From NCBI GenBank assembly GCA_009760855.2, contig WPIO01000005.1:10677501-10741500 (forward strand): a stretch of 64,000 nucleotides of DNA, given 5' to 3'. This stretch comes from Cristatella mucedo. Lineage: Eukaryota; Bryozoa; Phylactolaemata; Cristatellidae. Shown here in pieces: positions 11,201 to 47,949 of this stretch. Position 1 is the stretch's first letter, and every line of letters begins with the position of its first letter. Position numbers and translations under genes: made by a program. The notes under the pieces were generated by a model that was not told the origin of the DNA, ran no database searches, and saw nothing but the letters and a program-made list of their open reading frames with translations.

Positions 11201-11310
11201 CCTCCTCCCTCGCTGTCAGAGAAACGAGTCCGACGGCGTCGAAGCGCAGGGGGGGCCGGACAAAAGACCAGAAGACCAAGAGACCAAAAGACCAAAGACC
11301 AAGAGCGAGC
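8289..11310 (-). mobile_element. L2-like LINE, near full-length EN-RT copy
   Basis: The minus-strand element ends at 8289 with an ATT-rich tail preceded by the shared 3' stem-loop. The coding part (11295 to 8542) includes the endonuclease and the reverse transcriptase. It is 5' truncated near 11300. It is almost identical over its 3' 1.3 kb to the copy at 36490-37817, which indicates recent amplification. Confidence 0.9.
8542..11295 (-). pseudogene. LINE endonuclease/reverse transcriptase, one nonsense break
   Basis: The protein has an apurinic-type endonuclease part with PPGTKSS, FLVMGDFNVHFDN and SDHMQ. Reverse transcriptase motifs follow in order: NYRPVSLLPLLSKTLERV, FRANHSTESALL, motif A decayed to LDLWAAFGTIDHK, GVPQGSVLGPVLF and the catalytic FYADDTQLY. 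After SASISPV a TAA stop (about 9142) replaces the GAA seen in the sister copy; the same frame then continues through ARNLG, DFCNSLLTGLPAC, LHWLPVKQRIDFKVL and AWNSLPTC to 8542. The order EN-RT, the GVPQGS/FYADD boxes and the (ATT)n tail place it with the L2/CR1 group. The original start is lost by 5' truncation. Confidence 0.88.
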
Positions 11311-11319
11311 GTCGCTCGA

Positions 11320-12050
11320 CTCTTAAATACTTAGCTGAGACAATGGGGCAAGAGCTTAGTGGTATTGGGCCCGACACCTTGGCCCGTTACGGTAAGGAAT
11401 TAATACCGTCCCTGGGCCACTGGAAGGGCCCCTCTGTCCAGCTTGAATGGCGAATGGGTTCCAGACGATTCTTTCTTGGAACGAGTGAAGGTGGAGGTTG
11501 ACAGGCCAGCCAACATCAATCAGCAGCCTCCGCGGGTATCGGACCAATTCTAAAGGCCGAATCGCCACCGCTGGTCTCAGAGCTTCCAGGCTTGCTCTTA
11601 AGCTCTTGCTCTCTATCCGCACTGGCGCTCCTCTCTGGCTCACTGCTCCAGGACAATTGAGTTCTAACCCGCCTCCGAACAGCTCTTGTTCGCGCTGAAA
11701 TTCAGCCAAGGCCAGCATGGCGCTACAGATAGCTACAACATGACACTATAGCTGACATGCTCGACGAGTTTGACCCTCTGACTAAGCCTTCGACCAGACG
11801 GCCTATGGTTTATCACGGGCAGTGAGTGATCCATCATTATATTGCCGAAAGATAAGAAGTACGTGATTTATCATTGTTTACGTACATATATTAGAGTCCA
11901 CTAAAACAGTAACGTTAGCTAGTGACTTCCTGCTGGTGGCCAGCATAGCCGGCTCAAGCCAATCCACCATTGTTGATCGAGATTCGGTCCCCTTCATTTA
12001 GGTCAATTCCCTATTCCTTGCTCTTACAGCAAGTCCCACCGTGAGTTACT
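11320..12050. other. No recognised gene
   Basis: Overlapping short frames on both strands with no family resemblance. Nothing else seen. Confidence 0.35.
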
Positions 12051-12059
12051 TTGTGAAAC

Positions 12060-12430
12060 TAGAACTCGCTATTTTTACATTACCTGCGATGGTAAATTGT
12101 ATCATGGACTTGCTCCTAAAACATTTAGTCTTTCGTGGTCTTTGAATAGCATTCCCAGTATTTGCTACATGAAATACTTGCTCTGCATGTTTCCCGTCGT
12201 ATCACTGCCCCTTGGACTTGGTCGCTCGGCATGTGTACAACTTACCTCAAATCATTGGCAGACAGCGCCATTAGTTCATATGCTCCAAAGACTGCAAGTG
12301 CTAGTTCGGCCTCACGACATCCCGACTTCACATCAAAAGATAATAAGCTACAAACCACTCATTCCAGAACTCGTTTCTCCGTGTGGTTATCTTCTATGTG
12401 GTTACGCTTGCTGAAATGGTGCGAGATATA
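12060..12430 (+). mobile_element. LINE fragment, highly degenerate
   Basis: The plus-strand frame reads SLADSAISSYAPKTASAS followed by SRHPDFTSK, resembling FGDRAFSSYALKAWNSLP and SPDLTTFKK of the L2-like LINE. Confidence 0.4.
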
Positions 12431-13412
12431 GGCTCACTTCTTGCAAAACAACTAGACTGTCTACATGTAACTTGGCACTGCTGATTACACTTCAAGACCA
12501 GCTCCACCAGTAGCAACATCAAGGCATGCCGATGTCTACAGCAGGCGCTTCCATAGCAGCCCTACTACATTTAGAAGACCATTTAATAATACCATTGGTA
12601 CTTTAAGCACTCAAACCCTCTCGTAAGTGCACCTTTCGATAGCCTGACAGAAGCATTCAGCAGGTCATTGGGTGTGCGGTTTAGGCTCCAACTTTAAATC
12701 CGCGATAGTGAAGGAGAGAGGGAGGCAGGACTCCTAATGATTAGGTGGCTACTTAAAGCATTATTAACTATGTTTTCACATGACTAGACTGGTCAAAAAT
12801 ATTCCCAGCCTGCTGCTTATATTTAGAGAACGCAAATAAAACACAGATTTTGTGGAATCTAGCCCTGGGTATATTGAACAAGATGTTATATTCACGTACA
12901 GGTTCAACAGCCTCTGCATTTGAATAATAATCACAATTAAAGACCCCGACAAAAAAAACGTGGCTACTCACGTCTTGGGCACACGTGGTTAAGAGCATGT
13001 CAGCTAGCTACAGAGCGTAACCATCTGTTTACGAGAAGCTATACAATCCTTGAAAAAAAGAGCGTCACTCGGCCTATTCCGTTTGCTATTTTTTGGCAAA
13101 CCTGGCAGGTGGCAGCAGCAGCATTCCTCGGGTCATTGTGCTACACAATAGCACGTCCAATACAGTACTTTGCTGCTGGCAGCAAGTGATCAAATGTACA
13201 TATCTGCATACACAAGCTGTGGTTACATAGTTAACTTCTTGCCAAAAATAGTTAACTTCTTGCTAAAAACATTACGTGCTAAGACATACACTAACACTCC
13301 ACCTGGCACGTGCCTGCATGCTCTGTCGAGAAAGCCCACGTGACAGTACACGATTGAATTGCAGTAACAGCAGGATAGGTCTAACCGAAAAGCTGATTCG
13401 ACTATAGCTGAC
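12431..13412. other. Intergenic or 3' UTR of PMPCA
   Basis: Downstream (minus-strand sense) of the PMPCA stop codon. A short direct repeat of GTTAACTTCTTGC occurs at about 13230 and 13250. I found no clear AATAAA in minus orientation close to the stop, so the transcript end is not defined. Confidence 0.4.
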
Positions 13413-39765
<26,353 letters not shown>

Positions 39766-40209
39766 GGATCTCACATGAATGGTAATTTTCTAGCCTTCGG
39801 AGCTAAAGAGTATCTATCCCATGCATGGATATACCATACACGGACGTCTGTATTAATCTGCACTTTCTGCGTCCACTGATCACTTGGTACATTGGGTGAC
39901 CCGATGCTCTACGCGATAAAATACGGTTTACAATAGCTACGTAACTCTTTTTTTAACTTGTTGGTAGTAATGGCGTTGGAAAGGGTTTTAGAGGACAAAG
40001 CCCCGAAGGTCTAACTAAAGCTGAGGAGCTAGGCTGCCCAAACCATATTACACCAGGCTTCGCCAAAAGTATCTCCTTAGCCATCCTTGGACGGCCTATA
40101 ACCCTATGTGGGCTAGAAGACTTCCAGGATAGGCTAGCCGGCTTGAAGAGCTGTCCTGGTTGTGTATAGCTGACGCGGATTTAAGGCGTTTCTCCACCGG
40201 GGTACCGCT

Positions 40210-40390
40210 TTTTTCATCAGCAGTGAAAAGATTTGCTAGCTGATTTAACAGCCTCATTTATATAGAAGCAAACATGCCTTGCCGGCTAGCAACACCGCCG
40301 CAAGAAGTGGAGAATATAGGATCGCCCAATCCAGGACTCGACCCTGCGACCTGGGTCATGGAGAGCGATCCGTAGGGCTTGAACGGCTCG
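40210..40390 (-). mobile_element. tRNA-derived SINE
   Basis: The minus strand carries B box AGGGTCGAGTCCT (40333-40345), then GGGCGATCCTATATTCTCC and the end TATAAATGAGGCTGTTAAA. Same family as 26848, inverted. Confidence 0.75.
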
Positions 40391-40639
40391 TAGCGAGGCG
40401 AGCTTTCAAAGCGCACGCGCTTGTAGTCGGCTACTCGAGGCTGTATAATTTTAATTGTTTATTTAGGAGAAAAACGTTCTTTATGGCTGCTGGAAATTTA
40501 GCTCTCGTTTAGACATATTTGAATAGGCCTGCCTTCGGCGCGCACCGTCTGGCTATTCAAAATGGGGCAACACGCTTCTTTTTAGACGGCTGGTTGTACA
40601 GAGGCTTCCGGTCGGCAGAGTTTAGTTGCGGGCTTCAGG

Positions 40640-40808
40640 CTCTCCTCTATGAGAAATAATCGATTGCTCGTCATTGAGCATTTTATCACTAATCATTTGA
40701 TCACGCTTTCTCTGCAGCAAATGTAAAGTGCCTAGACAGAGATTGGGTTCTGTGAGAGCGCTATAACAAAACCTACTAGTATTATTATTATTATTATTAT
40801 TATTATTG
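40640..40808 (+). mobile_element. LINE 3' tail with (ATT)n
   Basis: TTGAGCATTTTATCACTAATC, then GCAAATGTAAAGTGCCTAGA ... AGAGCGCTATAACAAAACC and ATT repeats: LINE 3' UTR end. Confidence 0.8.
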
Positions 40809-40896
40809 TTGAAGACATTTCAGGGCGGCGTGTAGCTTCAAGCTGCATGTCCAGTTGGGAGCGGCTAATGTTTTTAGATTGGGCTTTAGCGAAGTC

Positions 40897-41008
40897 GGTC
40901 GTGCAGACAGCGTTCATAGTTCATAGGTCATGCAGATAGCGTCCATGGTTTGTAGGTCGTGCAGATAGCGTTCATGGTTCGTAGGTCATGCAGATAGCGT
41001 TCATATGC
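40897..41008. repeat. 29-bp tandem repeat, about 4 copies
   Basis: Units GGTC(G/A)TGCAGA(T/C)AGCG followed by TTCATGGTTCGTA, starting at 40897, 40926, 40955 and 40984; the last is partial. Confidence 0.85.
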
Positions 41009-41557
41009 GTTTGGGCCGCAGCTTCGTAGTCAGTTTGAAATGGCGGTTAAAGAAGTTCCGCTTTAGGAGATGACACTCTTTTGTTCGGGATGCTAAGACT
41101 TTCCTAAAGATAATAGGGAAAAGCCATTATACTTATAGGGATACAGGACACGCCTTTTCTCGGCCGCTCTTCGACGCACAGAACTAGAGTAATTAAAAAC
41201 TAAAACACTTTTACAGCGGCGAGGCTAATTATGCCTCCGGAGCGGTGCACCTTTGAAGGGAAGTTTCGTAGTCAGTTACCATTCAGGCCGACATGCAAAG
41301 CCTAGAAAGATGCTCAAGAAGGCTTGTTGTGAGGTCGTCTTCAGAGCTCCAGTTTGAATTCGGTGATTGTGGCTCAAGAGCTTCTCGAAACAGTCGGTTA
41401 AAGAATTTCAAGGAAATTTGACTTTTTGAGTCAGCGTTGTAGGCCACTGTTGTTCGGCTGGTTCGCACGGCGAACACTCAGAACAGCACCAACAGTTTAT
41501 TGCACGACGCACGGAGCCGAGGGACTCGCAGATCTCTTCGCCACCTTCTCCCACTCT

Positions 41558-41666
<109 letters not shown>

Positions 41667-41899
41667 GACTCCCTCTCCTCGACTATCGCTGTTAACCGGC
41701 CGACCCTGGTGGTGAATTCACCATCTGTTCACCGTATCCGGCCAGTGTCCAGGCCACATCACAGGCGGACCACAGCTGTGCATCGGCCCCTCTCGGCAAT
41801 GCTCCTAACAGCTGTTCACCAGCTGTTTATCAGAGGAGCAGTACAGGCCTGCATATAACCCAACTACACGCCCCCTTGACCTTAAGTCCACACGTTCCC

Positions 41900-42995
41900 A
41901 TCAGCAACACATGTAGCTGCAATGTACAGGGCAGCATTGAGCACGCCTAGCCTCTGCAAATGCGACACTACACGTGCAGTGTTGTATCGGCATAGCAGCC
42001 AACAGCAATAGCTGACCCCCACAGGCAGGCTGGCTACCTTACAGCCGCTCGCAGGAGGCGCGCTGGCGCGCGGCCTTACGCGACCAGCCGCCAACGGGGG
42101 CCACCGGCTATTGGCCATCGTCACCGAGCTGACGTCCACAGCCACCGTTTTGCGGACCTCGGCCCCCGTCGCGCCATCTGCTTCTGCCGCCGTGTCTCCG
42201 ACATTAGCAGACTTTCCGGCGTGCACTGCACAATCTCTCCGGCCTGCACAGTCTCTCCATCCCGAGCGTACTCCCCGCTGCTGCACAGACTCTCTGGCCC
42301 GCTCGGACTCTCCGGCTTGCACCGCGTCACAGCCCACCGGCTGGTCGCATGCCAGCGTCACCTTCATGGCTTGTGCTGCATCGCAGGCAACTGCCTCTCT
42401 CGCGGACGCCGCCGCCTCACTCGCGGACGCCGCCGCCTCACTCGCGGACGCCGCCTACTCTCCATACGCCGTCTCACCGTCTGTCGCCTCAGCCACACCG
42501 CCGACCGTTAACTTGCACAACGCCGTTGCCTCGGGGCACACCATCGAAGCCTGACCAACCGTCACTGCTTTGAGAACGGCTACCTGCCGCCACCGCGTAG
42601 CAGCCTGGCAAACCTCTGTCGCCCGGCACACCGTTGGTGATCGTTGCTGCCGCTTCCGGTCGCTCCTGTCGGCCTTCTCAGTCCGACCATCTTTTACCCG
42701 ATCAGCGTGCAGCAATCGCGCTCTACCGGCCGGCGAGGTGAACGCCCTCACAAGGGCCTCGCGAAGCTCGGCGTAATCGTCTTTCGCTGCCTGAGGGAGC
42801 CTCGAGGCAAACGTGAAGGCCCCGCCTTGCATCGCAAGGATCAAAAACAAGTGCCACTCACTCGGTTCGTAGCCACTTTTCTTGATCTCCCTCTCGAAGC
42901 TCAGCAGTCAGCCAACAAATTCTCCCGAGCAATCGAAGCTTTTGGGACGCTGCACAAGACATCTCCAACGGCGTCATCGGCTCCATCCCCAGAAA
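41900..42995 (-). pseudogene. Gag-like gene of LTR element copy 2
   Basis: Minus strand starts near MEPMTPLEMSCAAS (about 42985), shifts frame, then reads KSFDCSGEFVG*LLSFEREI, KKSGYEPSEWHLFLILAMQG, FASRLPQAAKDDYAELREAL and ARLLHADRVKDGRTEKADRS. The TGA in the first part stands where Trp occurs in copy 1. A second in-frame TAG lies before the heptads ASASEAAASASEAAASARE (about 42398-42455). The order WLLxFE, LxLAMxxG, LPQAAKxxYxELxxAL resembles the capsid region of Ty3-like Gag. The lack of zinc knuckle and Pol agrees with copy 1. Confidence 0.65.
42398..42458 (-). repeat. 21-bp tandem repeat in gag tail, copy 2
   Basis: Three units of GCCTCACTCGCGGACGCCGCC-like 21-mers, coding ASASEAA heptads on the minus strand. 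Analogous to, but different in sequence from, the repeat at 2697-2840. Confidence 0.8.
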
Positions 42996-43599
42996 TAGCT
43001 TGCCGTTCGGTTTGTTCGCACTGCACTCGGAACGCTGGCATAGGACAAACAGTTTATTGCACGACGCACAGGGACGCCGAGGGACGCGCGGCTCCCTTAG
43101 CAGCGCTCGCTACGGTTGCTGGCCGACTGTAGCATGCCGCCGAAGGAGGCTTTCAGCAGCCAGATCGTGCCTGGCTGTTCTAGCTATTGAGCCTTTAGCC
43201 CCCTTCCATCTGGCAGCCCCCCAGCAGTCCTACACGAGTGGCTGCCATGATTCCGGGGAAGGGGCTACCGGATTACTTATTTAAATTATCTCACCTGGCT
43301 TGTGCCGGTGAACAATCGCGGGAAATTTCAGCTCTTTTTGCTATTTGACCTTCTCATAAGTGAGGCTCTCCGAGCTGTGACATGGCGATGCTCGCGGGCT
43401 TCATCTGCAGTCTGCGTCTGCTGTGGAATTCGTCGCATGCAGCATTTCTGTTGAGTTTCGGCAGTGAGGCGCTGAGTGGCTTGCTTTTGTTGCTGGTTTT
43501 TCACTTTGTTGTCTGCTATGAGTACACTCACTTTCTTGCCACTTTGCTAATATCTTTCCCAAATTTATTCAAGTGAAAACTCGCTGGTCCACAGTGGTG

Positions 43600-44160
43600 G
43601 GCTTAAATCACAGGTCTCCTATGGAAATAAGGCTGCACCCGAGAAAAACTCACGTACAACTCCAACCAAGCTTGGAAGGCGGGTTTTTAAGTGTCCACTG
43701 ACCTAACTAGTGAGCCCGTCCCACTGACTCAATTTTAAAAGTTCTTAGTTAATAGAGCAAATCTTCTTCTGTGCAGAAAACGACAAAATATTTCAAGATT
43801 ATCTCTAAAATTTAAATTACAACATGAAGATAAGATCTAATTTTACAAAATGTATTTGTCCGTGCCGCATAGCGAATCAGCATTTAATTGCGTTACGTGC
43901 ACGAAACGCACAGATGACATGCTGACCACCTTTAAATTTATATTAACAAAGCAGTCTCCCCCGTGAAGAATCACGGATACATTCCATTTATGCATTATCC
44001 ATTGCTTATCAAATGCAGGTGCAACCAGGCATTTTCAATTTCAACAACGATACTGCACGTGGTAGCTACATGTGCAAATTAGCAAATTGTTTCCCCTTCC
44101 TCTGTTAGATATGACGTTCATCATTGATGTACTTTTGTAGTAGTATGAATATCACAAGTG
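43600..44160. other. No recognised gene
   Basis: AT-rich sequence with no supported frame or repeat between the LTR element and the LINE-B copy. Confidence 0.4.
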
Positions 44161-44164
44161 GCAT

Positions 44165-44860
44165 AAGCATCTAAGCATCCTTAGTTCCTTAGCTTTGTCT
44201 CGGCTGGATTATTTAATTCCCTTTTGGCCGGGCTACCAAAGAAAGCAACTAGGCCACTGCAGCTGACTATGAATATGGCTGAAAGGCTAGTCTTCAAGTC
44301 CCAGAGGTTTGAGCACGTGCCTCCTTTGCTAAAAGAGCTAGGATGGATGCCGGTTGAGCAACGGATCCAGAACAAGGTTATTGCGCTGACCCACAAGGCC
44401 CGCCACGGCTTGGCTCCTTCGTACCTAGCTGAACTGCTCCACCAGTTTCAGCCTCTTCACGCTCTCAGGTCCTGTGTGGACAATAAATTCGCTGTTCCAT
44501 TCCTCCTCTTAAAGACCGTTGGCGACAGAAGCTTTAGCTCTGCAGGTAATAGGCTGTGGAACTCGCTTCCACAATTCTTTTGCAACGACAACTATTCTCC
44601 TGCTGCCGGCTATGGCTCATCCTTTTCAGCGGTCATGAGCTGCTACTTCCATGCTACTCACTACCTCAACTGCTCTGCTGACTCTGCTATGCTTCCCACT
44701 TTCTCTTTGTTGCGTGAGACGAAGTCTGTTGGCTACCGAATGCGTACAGATAGCTGCTTAGGCTGTGAGTGCGCAATACAAACCTCTCCTGCGTAACACC
44801 CACATGGTCTTTATGACTTTGTGAAGTTACAGAAGGAGATACATACATAAACACGTCATC
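44165..44860 (+). mobile_element. LINE-B 3' half
   Basis: The plus-strand frame 44224-44796 is open for 190 codons: MAGLPKKATRPLQLTMNMAE, FEHVPPLLKELGWMPVEQRI, ALTHKARHGLAPSYLAELLH, RLWNSLPQF and SVGYRMRTDSC. It is the C-terminal part of the LINE-B ORF, followed by the 3' tail GTTACAGAAGGAGATACAT. It lacks RT. Confidence 0.85.
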
Positions 44861-45150
44861 AGTGACTGTGACGGACTAACTAAAAAATCTAGCTTATCAT
44901 ATGGGTTTTCATCAATCAAACTATATTAAAGCCAGTTTTCATAATAACTGCTTCAACGGAATTCCGCACGCTCCATAACAATAGGCCGGTGAGCTTCAAA
45001 GGAATTCTAGCTAAAAATAAATCCTGATAGCAATTATTATTTGCTTTTATTTTACCCAGCTGAGCTTACTACTTCATTCAAATGTAATTGAGACAAAGAT
45101 GGTACGCTATTTTTCGCTCGACCTCTCCTGTTCTAGTTACGCCGGCTCCA

Positions 45151-45205
45151 GGTTTTAGGGCAATTTGGCGCACGACAATTCGGAGCGGATAATTCGGAGC
45201 AGGAT
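45151..45205. repeat. Left terminal inverted repeat of the MULE
   Basis: Starts GGTTTTAGGGCAATTTGG and contains two to three ATTCGGAGC units. Complementary to the right end at 47200-47253 with mismatches. Confidence 0.8.
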
Positions 45206-45409
45206 ATTTAAGACATATCTATTTGAAATTTAAACGAATTTTTTACTAATCATGTTTAATAGAACTATGATACCGTATAAAGTAAAATTTATTTAGCTTA
45301 CTACAAAAAAGTCATAGCAAATACCAGCAGCTCTTGCAAAAATCACATTTTTAAAATGTTACCAGTATACTAAATGTTAATCCATTAAATTAATGTTGTG
45401 AGTACATCC

Positions 45410-46710
45410 GCGAAAGTATTCAAATGATGAACAATTTTCGTAATCTAACACAGCCGTGCGCAATCGACGATCCAGGTCTCGATATTTCTTTTTCCTCAGA
45501 GGAGGATCTTCCCCAGCAAGTAGACGTTCGACGACCAGTTGATTTGTGTTCTGTTCCTTCTGAAGTTTTACTATCTACCTCGGCAGAGTTGGGTGAGCAA
45601 CTTGTACTGACCGTGCAAATGCACTGCGCCATCCTTCCACTGCGTTGTTAGTTCGAGGAGTATCGTCACGCACAGCTTGGTAGCGATTCCAGATGTCGGA
45701 TGAAAACAGAGCAACAGCTCGTTGTCGTCGTCGTCGTCCCAATGAAAGTGTCTTCGAAGTAGTTGAGTATTTGGTCAACTTCTGGAAATAAATCGAGCTC
45801 TATCAGTTCTTCATAAACACGAACTTTATCGTTGTTTGGAACATAAGCCATAGCGACCAGCATTCGGATGTGCATCGCATATTCGGGTTCTGTGTTGTGT
45901 ATCCCTGCGTATCCAAATTCTTCAACTTTACGCCAGGTTCATTGTCCAAAATGAAAATGGCAGCCGTGAATCTGTGGCTGGAAGACGCTTGTGAACGCAT
46001 TCATTGCTGCTTTTTCGAAGTCGGTTATGACGGTGCGTGGTTGCAATCGAGGTTCAATCTCTTTCAATTTCATCAACAAAGCTGTGTAAGTATTTTCCGT
46101 TTTATTTGGCAGAAAGGGGAAGACGCATGGAATGTTGATGCCATCACGTTTTCCATGTATAGTGTACAGTTGCGTATATTCAGTGGACTCACTTTAAAAG
46201 TTCCGTCGGCTAACCACACTCTGCATCCACTAAGGAATTGAAGACCTTCCGCCGCTGCGAACAATTTAAAGTCAATATCTTGTCGCAGGAAAGGTCGACC
46301 ATTCGTCGTAAACTGAAGTTAAGCTGGAAGATTAATGTTGATCTGAGGTGGGAGCTGACGATATCTTCTGATGTAGCGTTTGATCGTTTCGATTTTTGGT
46401 ACAGTTGCTTGTGCTGCTGGATTCAAATTTTCCATTGCTGCCTGGAGAATCACTCTTGTTGGTTCTTCTGTTTCTTCTGCACGTCGTTTAACAGTTGATC
46501 GGACTCAAGTTGATCAGTAGATGCTGCGCGCGAATGTTGAGATGGCGGTTTCATTATCACTCCATTTGCTGTATGACAGCGACCTTTGCAGGAACGATCG
46601 CAGCATCTCCATATCTCTTTCTGTTTAGTTTTTCTTTCCATGTGATAAATATAACCTTCGTAAACCAGCATTCGTTTTCCTTTCTCTGATTCTATAAATT
46701 CTCAAACCAT
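45410..46710 (-). pseudogene. FLYWCH-MULE transposase, decayed
   Basis: DDE transposase of the Mutator-like superfamily. N-terminal FLYWCH-type zinc finger: EFIESEKGKRMLVYEGYIYH, then EIWRCCDRSCKGRCHT (about 46560-46700), with Cys and His ligands visible. The catalytic core begins with ADGTFKVSPLNIRNCTLY (about 46215) and continues with a TDFEKAAMNAF segment (about 46000-46025), both carrying expected acidic residues. The C-terminal part reads NNAVEGWRSAFARSVQVAHP and LRRRLRTAVLDYEN-like sequence near 45430. Several frameshifts separate these blocks, and a TGA directly follows a potential start at 46710 (ATG GTT TGA). Non-functional. Confidence 0.85.
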
Positions 46711-47039
46711 TTCTATGAGTCTCTTTACTTATTTATGCATAGGATAGTTAAAATTTAAATAGAAAGCAAAAACTAAAACTATCGAAATAAATTAACTACA
46801 ATCCATTATGTCTCACAGAGTATGATGCTGGACTTGCAAGTTTAAAGTTTCAAAGGTGTCTGTCTACTGACCTTTTCAGTCATGTTTATATACACTGATC
46901 CCCCTAGCTACTATGTACTCACTTATTGTATAATTAAATGTCTTGGTTAATTGAAACCGTCTAGGTTTCAAAACTATGTACTCACTAATTGAAAGCGTGT
47001 TTATCCTGCGTTCGAAATGTAAAAAATGAATACATTGCA

Positions 47040-47253
47040 CATTGTCTGCTCCGAATTTTCCGCTACGAATGACATGTTTTTCGGTCTTGAATTGTCCGCT
47101 CCGAATAACCCGTTGTTTGGTCCCGAATCGTCCGCTCCGAATTATCTGCTCCGAATTATCCACGACGAATTATCTGCTCCGAATTATCCTCTCCAAATTA
47201 TCCGCGACGAATTATCCGCGACGAATTGTCCGGCACCAAATTGTCCGATTACC
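47040..47253. repeat. Right terminal repeat array of the MULE
   Basis: About 12 tandem ~15-bp units such as TCCGCTCCGAATTA, with TCCGCGACGAATTA and TCCGGCACCAAATTG variants, ending ATTACC before the 9-bp duplication. Confidence 0.85.
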
Positions 47254-47279
47254 CCGGCTCCAAGTTACTTGGCTTTCAT

Positions 47280-47860
47280 AAGACTTGTGCCAGAGGAACG
47301 AACGTTTGATAAATTTCTGTATAATAGAATCTCGTGCGCAAACAATAACAGGAGAGCTAAGCCATACTGCGGGGGAGCCCTAGGTACATCGCGCGGCCGT
47401 GAGAAGGCGTGGGATAGGAATCTTGAAAGGTAACAGGCAGCGTTATCCCGGCTCATTCAGCTCACATTGTCATTAAAAAGTGCGAGCGTCTTCGCCTCTG
47501 AGACGTTGCACGTCTCATCCCGCCAAGAGTTCCCGCGCGAAGGGAGCCAAGGGGTGCCGGCGGACCGCAAACTACGTTGGAACGCGAAAACTTCAGATCC
47601 GTAACTTAAAGGCCCAGGGCGTGCGATTTCTCGCGTCCTTTCGTCGCTGACTGTTGCTTCTAAAAACGCCAGCACCCGATCGTTCAGGACGAGCGAGTGT
47701 GGAGCGATGAGACAGTCCACTCCGCAACGGAGTCCACCACGGAATCTCACGAGTGAGTTCGCGGTCGTTATAGTCCAGCTGGGGCCAAGTCAGAGAGCAG
47801 TCTTGGCCCAGCCGGATGACCCCCAGCTGGCCGTATCGCGTATCAGCCGCCCTAACCCAT
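47280..47860. other. GC-rich block with nested inverted repeats
   Basis: No coding function recognised. Inverted repeats CCAGCTGGGG (47774-47783) with CCCCAGCTGG (47820-47829), and GGGCCAAG with CTTGGCCC (47801-47808), can form nested hairpins. It lies directly before a LINE 3' tail, so it may be part of an unrecognised element. Confidence 0.4.
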
Positions 47861-47863
47861 TGC

Positions 47864-47946
47864 AGCAAATGTAAAGCGTCTAGAAAAAGATTGAGTTCTC
47901 TGAGGGCGCTTTATCAAGTGCATTATTATTATTATTATTATTATTA
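47864..47946 (+). mobile_element. LINE 3' tail with (ATT)n
   Basis: GCAAATGTAAAGCGTCTAGA ... TTCTCTGAGGGCGCTTTATC and ATT repeats, the terminal ~80 bp of the LINE. Confidence 0.85.
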
Positions 47947-47949
47947 ACC

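Larger units (their letters stand above)
45151..47253 (-). mobile_element. Mutator-like element with repeat-built TIRs
   Basis: A 2103-bp element flanked by perfect 9-bp target duplications CCGGCTCCA (45142-45150 and 47254-47262). Left end: GGCAATTTGGCGC, GACAATTCGGAGCGGATAAT. Right end, inverted: CGGACAATTTGGTGC and repeated GGACAATTCGTCGCGGATAA. The right terminal region (about 47040-47253) is an array of ~15-bp units with the core AATTC/TG(G/T)(A/C)GC; the left has only two to three units. The interior carries the transposase relic at 45410-46710. Target size and transposase both indicate a MULE. Confidence 0.88.

Noticed and set aside
42111-42850. Plus-strand Ala/Ser-rich frames near 42111-42573
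   Set aside because: Antisense to the second Gag-like gene; no start context or family resemblance.
45870-46498. Plus-strand frames over the MULE
   Set aside because: Antisense of the FLYWCH-MULE transposase, whose motifs read only on the minus strand.
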